13,483 bases of DNA from Bog-793 sp050014835 (lineage in GTDB: Bacteria; Actinomycetota; Acidimicrobiia; Acidimicrobiales; Bog-793), in NCBI GenBank assembly GCA_050014835.1, contig JBEKCO010000046.1, forward strand, positions 1 through 13,483, written 5' to 3'. The position numbers and the translations under genes are program-made. The notes under the pieces are model-generated. The model saw nothing but the letters and a program-made list of their open reading frames with translations. It ran no database searches and was not told the origin of the DNA. This document shows positions 1 to 6,100 of the stretch, piece after piece (position 1 is the stretch's first letter; each line of letters begins with the position of its first letter).

Positions 1-70
1 GGAACATGCCAACGCAGGTCTCGCGCGCATCGGTGGCGATGGTCAGCTCTGCTTCGCCTTCCTCCGGCAC
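1..70 (-). CDS. Possible N-terminal fragment of an unknown minus-strand gene (runs off left edge)
   Basis: On the minus strand an open frame starts at a GTG (70-68) and stays open to the window edge. It reads MPEEGEAELTIATDARETC and onward, 23 codons in all. Third positions are mostly G or C, as in the real genes here. An in-frame TAA at 85-83 limits the start, and a weak purine tract (AGAAAG) lies 6 nt upstream. I recognise no family. The alternative is a plus-strand gene end: frame 2 is open from base 2 to a TGA at 86-88, but its third-position GC is lower. The fragment is too short to decide. Confidence 0.25.
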   Translation of the reverse strand, partial: MPEEGEAELTIATDARETCVGMF

Positions 71-76
71 ACCGGT

Positions 77-125
77 CTTTCTTTATGACCGATCTGTCAT
101 GGTATTACCGAAAGATCTTTAATCG
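77..125. promoter_or_regulatory. AT-rich island with stacked short palindromes upstream of the aldo/keto reductase
   Basis: About 37% GC over 49 bases in a window near 70% GC. It contains a near-palindrome at 87-98 (GACCGATCTGTC, two mismatched positions), GGTATTACC at 101-109 and the perfect 10-bp palindrome AAAGATCTTT at 111-120. It would sit between divergent genes if the left-edge minus-strand fragment is real. It is plausibly a promoter/operator region; no specific regulator is identified. Confidence 0.35.
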
Positions 126-229
126 GGAAGGATCGACACGAGGAAGCGGCCAGCCTCCTCGAGGTGAGCGTGCGGGATCAAGCCGTTACCGCGGCGAAGT
201 CCCCACGGCCGTGTCTGGCGACCTCCCGG

Positions 230-235
230 TACAAT
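230..235 (+). promoter_or_regulatory. -10 element of a probable leaderless promoter for the aldo/keto reductase
   Basis: TACAAT matches the TATAAT consensus at 5 of 6 positions. It ends 6 nt before the ATG at 242, so transcription would begin at or next to the start codon. No Shine-Dalgarno sequence precedes the ATG, which agrees with a leaderless mRNA, a common arrangement in actinobacteria. No good -35 is seen. Confidence 0.5.
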
Positions 236-241
236 CGGGCC

Positions 242-1273
242 ATGGATTTCCGCGTTCTCGGCACGACAGGCGTCCGGGTCAGCCCCCTCTGTCTTGGGGC
301 GATGATGTTCGGCTCGTGGGGCAACACCGATCACGACGAGTGCGTTCGGATGGTGCACCGTGCCCTCGACGCCGGCATCAACTTCATCGACACCGCCGAC
401 GTCTACTCGGCGGGTGAGTCCGAAGAGATCGTCGCCAAGGCGCTGGCGGGCAAGCGGCGCGACGACATCGTGCTCGCCACGAAGGTCCACGGCGCGATGG
501 GGGACGACCAGAACAAGCAGGGCAACTCGCGGCGGTGGATCATCGCCGAGTGCGAGGCGAGCCTGCGGCGGCTCGGTACGGACCATATCGACCTCTATCA
601 GATCCACCGCCCCGACGACAGCTGTGCGATCGACGAGACGCTTGGCGCGCTCACCGACCTCGTCCGTGCGGGCAAGATTCGTTACTTCGGCAGCTCGACC
701 TTCCCGGCCCACGAGATCGTCGAGGCGCAGTGGGTCGCCGAGCGGCGCGGCCGCGAGCGGTTCGTCACCGAGCAGCCGCCGTACTCGATCCTCGTCCGTG
801 GCATCGAGCGCGACGTGCTCCCGGTCTGCTCCGAGTACGGCCTGGGCGTCATCTCGTGGGGTCCCCTCGCCGGGGGCTGGCTCTCCGGGTCCTTCGGCGT
901 CGGCAAGCCGAACACGAGCCGGCGGGCGAGCCGGATCCCGGCGCGCTACGACATGTCGCTCCCGGGGAACCAGCGCAAGCTCGAGATCGTCGCGGCGCTC
1001 GAAGGACTCGCCGAGGAAGCCGGGCTCAGCCTTGTTGAGCTCGCCATGGGCTTCGTGCTCGAGCACCCGGTGGTGACGGCACCGATCATCGGACCGCGCA
1101 CACCCGACCATCTCGAGATGCTGCTCGCCACGGCTGAGATCACGCTCGGCGTCGACGTGCTCGACCGGATCGACGAGATCGTGCCTCCGGGCGTGACGCT
1201 CCACGCCGACGACGCCGGCTGGCAACCCCCCGCGCTCACTGATTCATCGCAACGGCGGCGCCGTCGCGCCTAA
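242..1273 (+). CDS. Aldo/keto reductase family oxidoreductase
   Basis: A cytosolic NAD(P)H-dependent reductase of the aldo/keto reductase superfamily, a single (alpha/beta)8 barrel of 343 residues, normal for the family. The start MDFRVLGTTGVRVSPLCLG matches the canonical AKR N-terminus. The frame extends upstream to a GTG at 164, but that extra 26 residues looks unlike AKRs, and the ATG at 242 has a well-placed -10 for leaderless transcription. The catalytic tetrad is visible: Asp50 and Tyr55 in FIDTADVY, Lys81 in LATKVHG, and His122 in DLYQIHRPD. A late GPRTPDHLE segment (from about residue 284) fits the cofactor phosphate-binding region. The substrate cannot be told from sequence. The gene seems monocistronic, followed by a hairpin at 1328-1345 and then amtB 152 bp downstream. 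A link to nitrogen metabolism is not indicated. Confidence 0.93.
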   Translation: MDFRVLGTTGVRVSPLCLGAMMFGSWGNTDHDECVRMVHRALDAGINFIDTADVYSAGESEEIVAKALAGKRRDDIVLATKVHGAMGDDQNKQGNSRRWIIAECEASLRRLGTDHIDLYQIHRPDDSCAIDETLGALTDLVRAGKIRYFGSSTFPAHEIVEAQWVAERRGRERFVTEQPPYSILVRGIERDVLPVCSEYGLGVISWGPLAGGWLSGSFGVGKPNTSRRASRIPARYDMSLPGNQRKLEIVAALEGLAEEAGLSLVELAMGFVLEHPVVTAPIIGPRTPDHLEMLLATAEITLGVDVLDRIDEIVPPGVTLHADDAGWQPPALTDSSQRRRRRA

Positions 1274-1289
1274 GTCCGTTCATCGGCCG

Positions 1290-1305
1290 TTTACATCAGG
1301 GAAAC
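1290..1305 (+). promoter_or_regulatory. GlnR-like half-operator upstream of amtB (TTTAC-N6-GAAAC)
   Basis: TTTAC at 1290-1294, six bases, then GAAAC at 1301-1305. The actinobacterial GlnR box is described as gTnAC-n6-GAAAC repeated. Here the first a-b pair matches except for the initial G, and the second pair is not convincing (TTCTC, then GCCAC at the next 6-nt spacings). It lies about 120 nt before the amtB start, and amtB is a classic GlnR target in streptomycetes. A GlnR regulator in this organism is an inference. Confidence 0.35.
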
Positions 1306-1327
1306 ACAGCCTTCTCACAGAGGCCAC

Positions 1328-1349
1328 AGGGCGGAAATCCGCCTTTCTT
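1328..1349 (+). terminator. Hairpin with T-rich tail after the aldo/keto reductase
   Basis: GGCGGA (1330-1335) pairs with TCCGCC (1338-1343), with outer G-T and A-T pairs, and is followed by TTTCTT. The stem is short but sits 55 nt after the reductase stop and has the only U-rich tail near a stem in this intergenic region, so it is a plausible intrinsic terminator. Its 3' end touches the possible amtB -10. Confidence 0.4.
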
Positions 1350-1354
1350 AGGCT
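1349..1354 (+). promoter_or_regulatory. Candidate -10 element for amtB
   Basis: TAGGCT fits the TAnnnT pattern of actinobacterial -10 boxes, and no recognisable -35 lies 16-18 bp upstream. This would suit an activator-dependent promoter with the GlnR-like half-site about 45-60 bp upstream. Transcription would start near 1361, placing the 21-bp tandem repeat in the 5' leader. Weak evidence. Confidence 0.25.
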
Positions 1355-1362
1355 TTGAGGCG

Positions 1363-1404
1363 ATCGAACCGGCTCGTTGAGCCATCGAACCGGCTCGTTG
1401 AGCC
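1363..1404 (+). repeat. Perfect 21-bp tandem repeat, two copies, each with a dyad, just upstream of amtB
   Basis: Bases 1363-1383 and 1384-1404 are identical and abut exactly. Each unit ends in GGCTCGTTGAGCC, a 5-bp inverted repeat around GTT; the second copy extends to 6 bp (CGGCTC/GAGCCG, 1391-1405). A 21-bp period equals two DNA turns, so a bound protein would face the same side in both copies. In RNA these would be two small hairpins ending 10 nt before the Shine-Dalgarno. A shorter direct repeat (AGCCGAGG at 1401-1408 and 1411-1418) follows and overlaps the SD region. Confidence 0.85.
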
Positions 1405-1414
1405 GAGGTCAGCC

Positions 1415-1422
1415 GAGGAGGG
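1415..1422 (+). promoter_or_regulatory. Shine-Dalgarno for amtB
   Basis: GAGGAGGG lies 3 nt before the ATG at 1426 (core AGGAG 5 nt before). It is the strongest ribosome-binding site in the window and fixes the amtB start. Confidence 0.85.
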
Positions 1423-1425
1423 CGG

Positions 1426-2919
1426 ATGCTGATTCCCTACCCGCATTGGCTCAATCCGGGCGACAACGCGTGGCAGTTGACCGCTGCGACCCTCGTCGGT
1501 TTGATGAGCCTGCCCGGCATCGCCGTCCTCTACGGCGGCATCGTGAAGCGGAAGTGGGCCGTGAACACGATGCTGATGGCTTTCGCCGGGTTTGCGGGTG
1601 TGCTCATCGTCTGGGTGCTGTGGGCCTACGAGATGGGCTTCGGCCACCCCTTCAATCTCTGGCACGGGGCCCTCAGCCCCTTCATCGGGCTGCCCGGCTC
1701 GATCCTTTCGCACGCCTACGAGGAGGGTCAGGCGAGCATCCCGCTCCTGAAGAGCGTCATGCCGGCGCTGCACTTCCCGACCTCGAGCCTGGCGTACTTC
1801 CAGTTCGTGTTCGCCGCGATCACGCCGCTGCTGTTCTTGGGCAGCGTGCTCGGGCGGATGAGCTTCAAGGCCTGGTGCATCTTCGTCCCAGCCTGGACGA
1901 CGTGCGCCTACACGGTGAACGCGATGCTGCTGTGGGGCGGTGGGTACTGGGCGGCCCGCGGCGCCCTCGACTACTCCGGCGGCTACGTCATCCACCTCGC
2001 CGCCGGGGTGTCCGGTTTCGTCGCCGCCTGGGTGATCGGTCCCCGTCTCGCCAAGGACCGGCGCGCTTTCCCGCCGACCAACCTGATGCTCGTCGCGGTC
2101 GGCGCCGGGATGCTCTGGCTCGGCTGGAACGGCTTCAACGGCGGTGACTCGTACTTCGCGGGTGCCAACGCCGCGGCCGCCGTGCTCAACACGAACCTGT
2201 GCACCGCGACGGCGTTGCTCGTCTGGGTGCTCATCGACATGCACTTCGGACCGAAGAAGCCGAACTTCCTCGGCGCTGTGAACGGGATGATCGTCGGGCT
2301 CGTCGCGATCACGCCCGCCGCCGGATACGTCAACGGCTGGGGGGCGCTCTGCATCGGCGCGATCGCGTCGTCCCTCGTCTGGTTCGCCTTCAACGAGCTG
2401 TCTCGCCACCGCCCGTTCAGCAAGGTCGACGACGCACTCGGGGTCGTGTTCACGCACGGCTTCGCCGGGCTGTTCGGCGGACTGCTCACGGGAGTGTTCG
2501 CCGACCCGAAGATGGTCGTGTACCTCTCGGTGAACGGGAAGTCGTCGGGGGTGGCGGGCGCCTTCTACGGTCACCCGGGGCTCATCTGGGTCCAGTTCCT
2601 CGCCGCGTTGACGATCATCGTCTGGGACGGTGCCGTCACGTTCATCCTCTTGAAGCTCATCGGCCTCGTCATCCCGTTGCGGATGAAAGAGAGCGAGCTG
2701 AGCATCGGTGACCTCGCGGTGCACGGTGAGTACGTGGACCTCTCGGTCGACGACGAACGATTGCTGCAGATGGTCTCCGACGGGCGGGGATTTTCGCTCA
2801 CCGGTGAGTCGTTGCCCGTCAGCATGGGGGGCGTCGGGGCACCGCAGGAGCCCCGGGCGATCAACGGGAAGGGGAGCGGGAACGGGAACGAGAACGAGAA
2901 CGGAAACGAGAGCGGGTGA
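1426..2919 (+). CDS. amtB: Ammonium transporter (Amt/MEP/Rh family)
   Basis: An integral membrane ammonium channel that imports NH4+/NH3 for assimilation, 497 residues with about 11 hydrophobic helices. Conserved residues align with E. coli AmtB (mature numbering) at a constant offset of 22: Phe129 (F107), Trp170 (W148), Asp182 (D160) and His190 (H168) in ALDYSGGYVIH, Phe237 (F215) in WNGFNGG, and His344 (H318) in FTHGFAG. At the position of Ser219, part of the outer cation-recruitment site, this protein has Asp241. The cytosolic tail carries the usual IGDLAVHGEYVD motif and then runs longer than typical, ending in a repetitive Asn-Gly/Glu tract (from residue 480). No N-terminal signal peptide is obvious; the first helix begins near residue 16. 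The SD at 1415-1422 supports the start. gltB follows after 219 bp, so the block is a nitrogen-assimilation cluster. No glnK is beside it, although AmtB is usually gated by GlnK. Confidence 0.96.
   Translation: MLIPYPHWLNPGDNAWQLTAATLVGLMSLPGIAVLYGGIVKRKWAVNTMLMAFAGFAGVLIVWVLWAYEMGFGHPFNLWHGALSPFIGLPGSILSHAYEEGQASIPLLKSVMPALHFPTSSLAYFQFVFAAITPLLFLGSVLGRMSFKAWCIFVPAWTTCAYTVNAMLLWGGGYWAARGALDYSGGYVIHLAAGVSGFVAAWVIGPRLAKDRRAFPPTNLMLVAVGAGMLWLGWNGFNGGDSYFAGANAAAAVLNTNLCTATALLVWVLIDMHFGPKKPNFLGAVNGMIVGLVAITPAAGYVNGWGALCIGAIASSLVWFAFNELSRHRPFSKVDDALGVVFTHGFAGLFGGLLTGVFADPKMVVYLSVNGKSSGVAGAFYGHPGLIWVQFLAALTIIVWDGAVTFILLKLIGLVIPLRMKESELSIGDLAVHGEYVDLSVDDERLLQMVSDGRGFSLTGESLPVSMGGVGAPQEPRAINGKGSGNGNENENGNESG
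2863..2916 (+). repeat. Nine-unit hexanucleotide tandem repeat at the 3' end of amtB
   Basis: Exactly nine in-frame 6-base units with consensus AACGRG run to the stop codon at 2917. They encode alternating Asn (or Lys/Ser) and Gly/Glu. Units differ by single substitutions. The period is a multiple of three, so unit gain or loss would lengthen or shorten the tail without a frameshift. Confidence 0.85.
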
Positions 2920-2961
2920 CGGTCCGGTGGACGCGCGCAGCAATCCGTAGGGACCCTCGAA

Positions 2962-2979
2962 GCCCGTCGTGAGACGGGC
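2962..2979 (+). other. 7-bp hairpin with GTGA (GNRA-type) tetraloop after amtB
   Basis: GCCCGTC (2962-2968) pairs perfectly with GACGGGC (2973-2979) around GTGA. In RNA this is a stem capped by a GNRA tetraloop. No U tract follows. It is the first of three consecutive stems between amtB and gltB. Confidence 0.6.
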
Positions 2980-2984
2980 GGTGA

Positions 2985-3009
2985 GGCGGGCCGTCGCGTG
3001 AGGCTCGCC
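2985..3009 (+). other. Second intergenic hairpin between amtB and gltB
   Basis: GGCGGGCC (2985-2992) pairs with GGCTCGCC (3002-3009), eight pairs including one G-U, with a 9-nt loop. It is only 5 nt after the first stem and 4 nt before the third. Structure in such GC-rich sequence can arise by chance, so the individual call is weak. Confidence 0.4.
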
Positions 3010-3013
3010 GACC

Positions 3014-3056
3014 GCGGCGCCCAGGATGCGTGGTGGGGACGCATCCTGGGCTCCGC
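3014..3056 (+). terminator. Long stable hairpin between amtB and gltB, possible terminator or leader structure
   Basis: GCCCAGGATGCGT (3019-3031) pairs perfectly with 3039-3051 around a 7-nt GGTGGGG loop. The stem continues outward through one C-T mismatch with GCGG (3014-3017) against 3053-3056, 18 positions with a single mismatch. No immediate U tract follows; a TTTT occurs 14 nt later (3070-3073). It may terminate the amtB transcript in the U-tract-poor manner proposed for actinobacteria, or be part of a gltB leader. Confidence 0.55.
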
Positions 3057-3085
3057 CGCAATTCGAGTGTTTTGACGCCGGCCGG

Positions 3086-3091
3086 TAGGAT
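3086..3091 (+). promoter_or_regulatory. Candidate -10 element for gltB
   Basis: TAGGAT matches the actinobacterial -10 pattern. A TTCGAG 18 bp upstream (3062-3067) is a poor -35, and a TTGACG at 3072-3077 is too close to be its partner. Transcription would start near 3098, after the hairpin cluster and a few bases before the small upstream ORF. Confidence 0.35.
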
Positions 3092-3106
3092 TCTGTCGCT
3101 CGGCCC

Positions 3107-3172
3107 ATGGCGACCCGGCAACCCGGCGATTCGGCTCCGTGCTGCCGCCTACAGAAAAACGGATCGATGTGA
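3107..3172 (+). CDS. Possible 21-residue upstream ORF (leader peptide) coupled to gltB
   Basis: An ATG at 3107 opens a frame different from gltB, starting MATRQPGDSAPCCRLQ and ending in a TGA at 3170-3172. That stop overlaps a GTG at 3169, which is in the gltB frame, as GTGA, the classic 4-nt coupling overlap. It encodes two consecutive Cys (TGC TGC). No Shine-Dalgarno precedes the ATG; it lies 15 nt after the candidate -10, a little far for a strictly leaderless start. Coding status is unproven, but the overlap with a gltB start makes it worth keeping. Confidence 0.3.
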   Translation: MATRQPGDSAPCCRLQKNGSM

Positions 3173-6100
3173 ACGAAGCCAAGACCGAACAGGGCCTTTA
3201 CGACCCGCGCTTTGAGCACGACGCCTGCGGGATCGGCTTCGTCGCGCAGCTCGGGCGGGGCCCGAACCACGAGGTCGTCGAGCTCGCCCTGACCGCGCTG
3301 GAGAATCTCGCCCATCGCGGCGCGTTCGGCGCCGACGCGGAGACGGGTGACGGGGCCGGGATCACCGTGCAGATGCCGGACGCGTTCTTCCGCGCCGTCG
3401 CCGGGGTCGCGCTCCCACCCGTCGGTTCGTACGCGAGCGGGATCGCCTTTTTGCCCCGCGACCCGGGACGCGTCGCGGAGCTGAAAGACGAAGTCGCGCG
3501 CCTCGCCGCCGAGGAGGGACTGGCGGTCCTTTCCTGGCGGGAGGTCCCCGTCTTGCTCGCCGCGGCCGGCGCGACGGCCGGCGCCATGGCCCCCAGCTTC
3601 TGGCAGGTCTTCCTCGCCTCCGACCCGACCGGCGGGCGTCCGGGTCTTTCCGGGCTGGAGCTCGAGCGCGTCGTCTACGTACTGCGCAAGCGCGTCGAGC
3701 ATGCGCACGGCGACTGCTACTTCCCGTCGCTTTCGGCGCGGACCTTCATCTACAAAGGGATGCTCTCCTCGGTGCAGCTGCGCCGGGTGTTCCCCGACCT
3801 GTCTGACCCGCGGTTCGCGAGCGGTCTCGCCCTCGTGCACGCCCGCTTCTCGACGAACACGTTCCCGTCCTGGTCGCTCGCCCATCCCTACCGGCTGATC
3901 GCCCATAACGGCGAGATCAACACGGTGCAAGGCAACCGCAACTGGATGCGTGCCCGCGAGGCCCAGCTGAGAAGCGACCTTCTGCCCGGCGACATCGACC
4001 GGCTGCTGCCGATCGTCACCCCGGGCGCGAGCGACTCGGCGACGTTCGACGAGGTGCTGGAGCTGCTCAACCTCGGCGGGCGGTCGCTGCCGCACGCGCT
4101 GTTGATGATGATCCCGGAGGCCTGGGAGAACCACACCGAGATGGACCCGGTGCGCAAGGCCTTCTACCGCTACCACGGCTGCGTCATGGAGCCCTGGGAC
4201 GGGCCCGCGGCGATGGTGTTCACCGACGGGACGCTCATCGGCGCGACGCTCGACCGCAACGGGCTCCGCCCGGCGCGCTACTGGGTGACCGCCGACGGTC
4301 TCGTCGTGATGGCCTCGGAGGTCGGCGTGCTCGACATCGACCCGTCCCGGATCGTGCGCAAGGGCCGCCTGCAGCCGGGGCGAATCTTCCTCGTCGACAC
4401 CGGGAGCGGCCGGATCGTCGACGACGCCGAGGTGAAAGAGGAGCTCGCGGCGCAGCATCCCTACGCCGAGTGGCTCGCTGACAACCTCGTCCGGATCGAC
4501 CACCTGCCACACCGCGAGATGCTCGTGCCGATGCACGGCTCGCTCGTGCTCCAGCAGCGCCTCTTCGGGTTCACGGACGAGGAGTTGCGGGTGATCGTCG
4601 CCCCGATGGCGCGCACGGGTCTCGAGCCCACGGGCTCGATGGGCTCGGACACGCCGATCGCCGTGCTCTCGGATCGCCCGCGGCTGATGTTCGAGTACTT
4701 CTCACAGCTGTTCGCTCAAGTCACGAACCCGCCGCTCGACGCGATCCGCGAGGAGCTCGTCACCTCGCTCTCGGCGACGATCGGCCCCGAGCAGAACCTG
4801 CTCGAACCCACGCCGCAATCGGCGCGCCAGATCACCCTCGGGTTCCCGATCATCTCGAACGACGATCTCGCGAAGCTCGTCTACGTGAACGAGCACGGCG
4901 AAACGCCGGGGTTCAAGTCCTTCGTCGCCGACGGCCTGTACGAGGTGGCCGGGAAAGGCGCGGCACTGGCCCGGGCGCTCGAGAGGATCTGTGCCGAGGT
5001 GATCGCGGCGATCGACACCGGCGCGAACGTCGTCATCCTCTCCGACCGCCACGCCAGCGCCGAGCTCGCGCCGATCCCGTCGCTGCTGCTCGTCTCGGCG
5101 GTGCACCAGCACCTTGTGCGCGAGAAGGCCCGCGCCCGCGCCGGGCTGATCGTCGAGTCCGGCGACGCCCGGGAGACGCACCACATGGCGCTGCTCGTGA
5201 GCTACGGGGCCGCCGCCGTCAACCCGTACCTCGCGGTCGACTCGGTCGTCGACATGGCGCGACGCGGCGTGATCGAGCTGCCCGAGCGGCGGGCCGTGGC
5301 GAACTACGTGAAGGCCGCCGGCAAGGGCGTACTGAAGGTGATGTCGAAGATGGGTATCTCGACGATCGCCTCGTACACCGGCGCCCAGGTCTTCGAGGCG
5401 ATTGGGCTCGACCAGGCGCTCGTCGACCGCTACTTCACGGGCACGACGAGCAAGCTCGGCGGGGTCGGGCTCGACGTCGTGGCCGAGGAGGTCGCCCGCC
5501 GGCACCACTTCGCGTTCGGGAATCGCGCGGGCGAGCTCGCGCACCGCGAGATCGAGATCGGCGGCGACTACCACTGGCGCCGTGACGGCGAGCACCACCT
5601 GTTCAACCCGGCGACCGTGTTCAAGCTCCAGGAGGCGACGCGGGAGAACGACTACCGGATCTTCAAGCAGTACACGCACCTCGTCGACGACCAGTCCGAG
5701 AAGCTGGCGACGCTGCGCGGGCTGTTGCGGCTGCGAACGGGCGGGGCGGCGCTGCACCCGCCGGTCCCGCTCGACGAGGTCGAACCGGTGGAGTCGATCA
5801 TCAAGCACTTCGCGACCGGAGCGATGTCCTACGGCTCGATCTCGTCCGAGGCGCACGAGACGCTCGCCGTCGCGATGAACCGCCTCGGGGCCCGGTCGAA
5901 CTCAGGCGAGGGCGGCGAGGACCCGTCGCGTTACGTGCCCGACCCGAACGGCGACTCGCGCCGGTCGGCGACGAAGCAGGTCGCCTCGGGGCGCTTCGGG
6001 GTGACGAGCGAGTACCTGACGAACGCCGACGACCTGCAGATCAAGATGGCCCAGGGGGCCAAGCCGGGCGAGGGCGGCCAGCTGCCCGGCCCGAAGGTCT

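Noticed and set aside
164..241. GTG at 164 as the start of the aldo/keto reductase
   Set aside because: It would add 26 residues unlike any AKR N-terminus. The ATG at 242 begins the conserved region and has a leaderless -10 in place.
1348..4536. A 1062-codon open frame on the minus strand opposite amtB and gltB
   Set aside because: It lies antisense to two unmistakable genes with conserved catalytic residues. Its product is dominated by Arg, Asp, Glu, His, Val and Gly in low-complexity runs, as expected when the third positions of GC-rich codons are read on the opposite strand. It crosses two genes and their intergenic hairpins with no recognisable domain.
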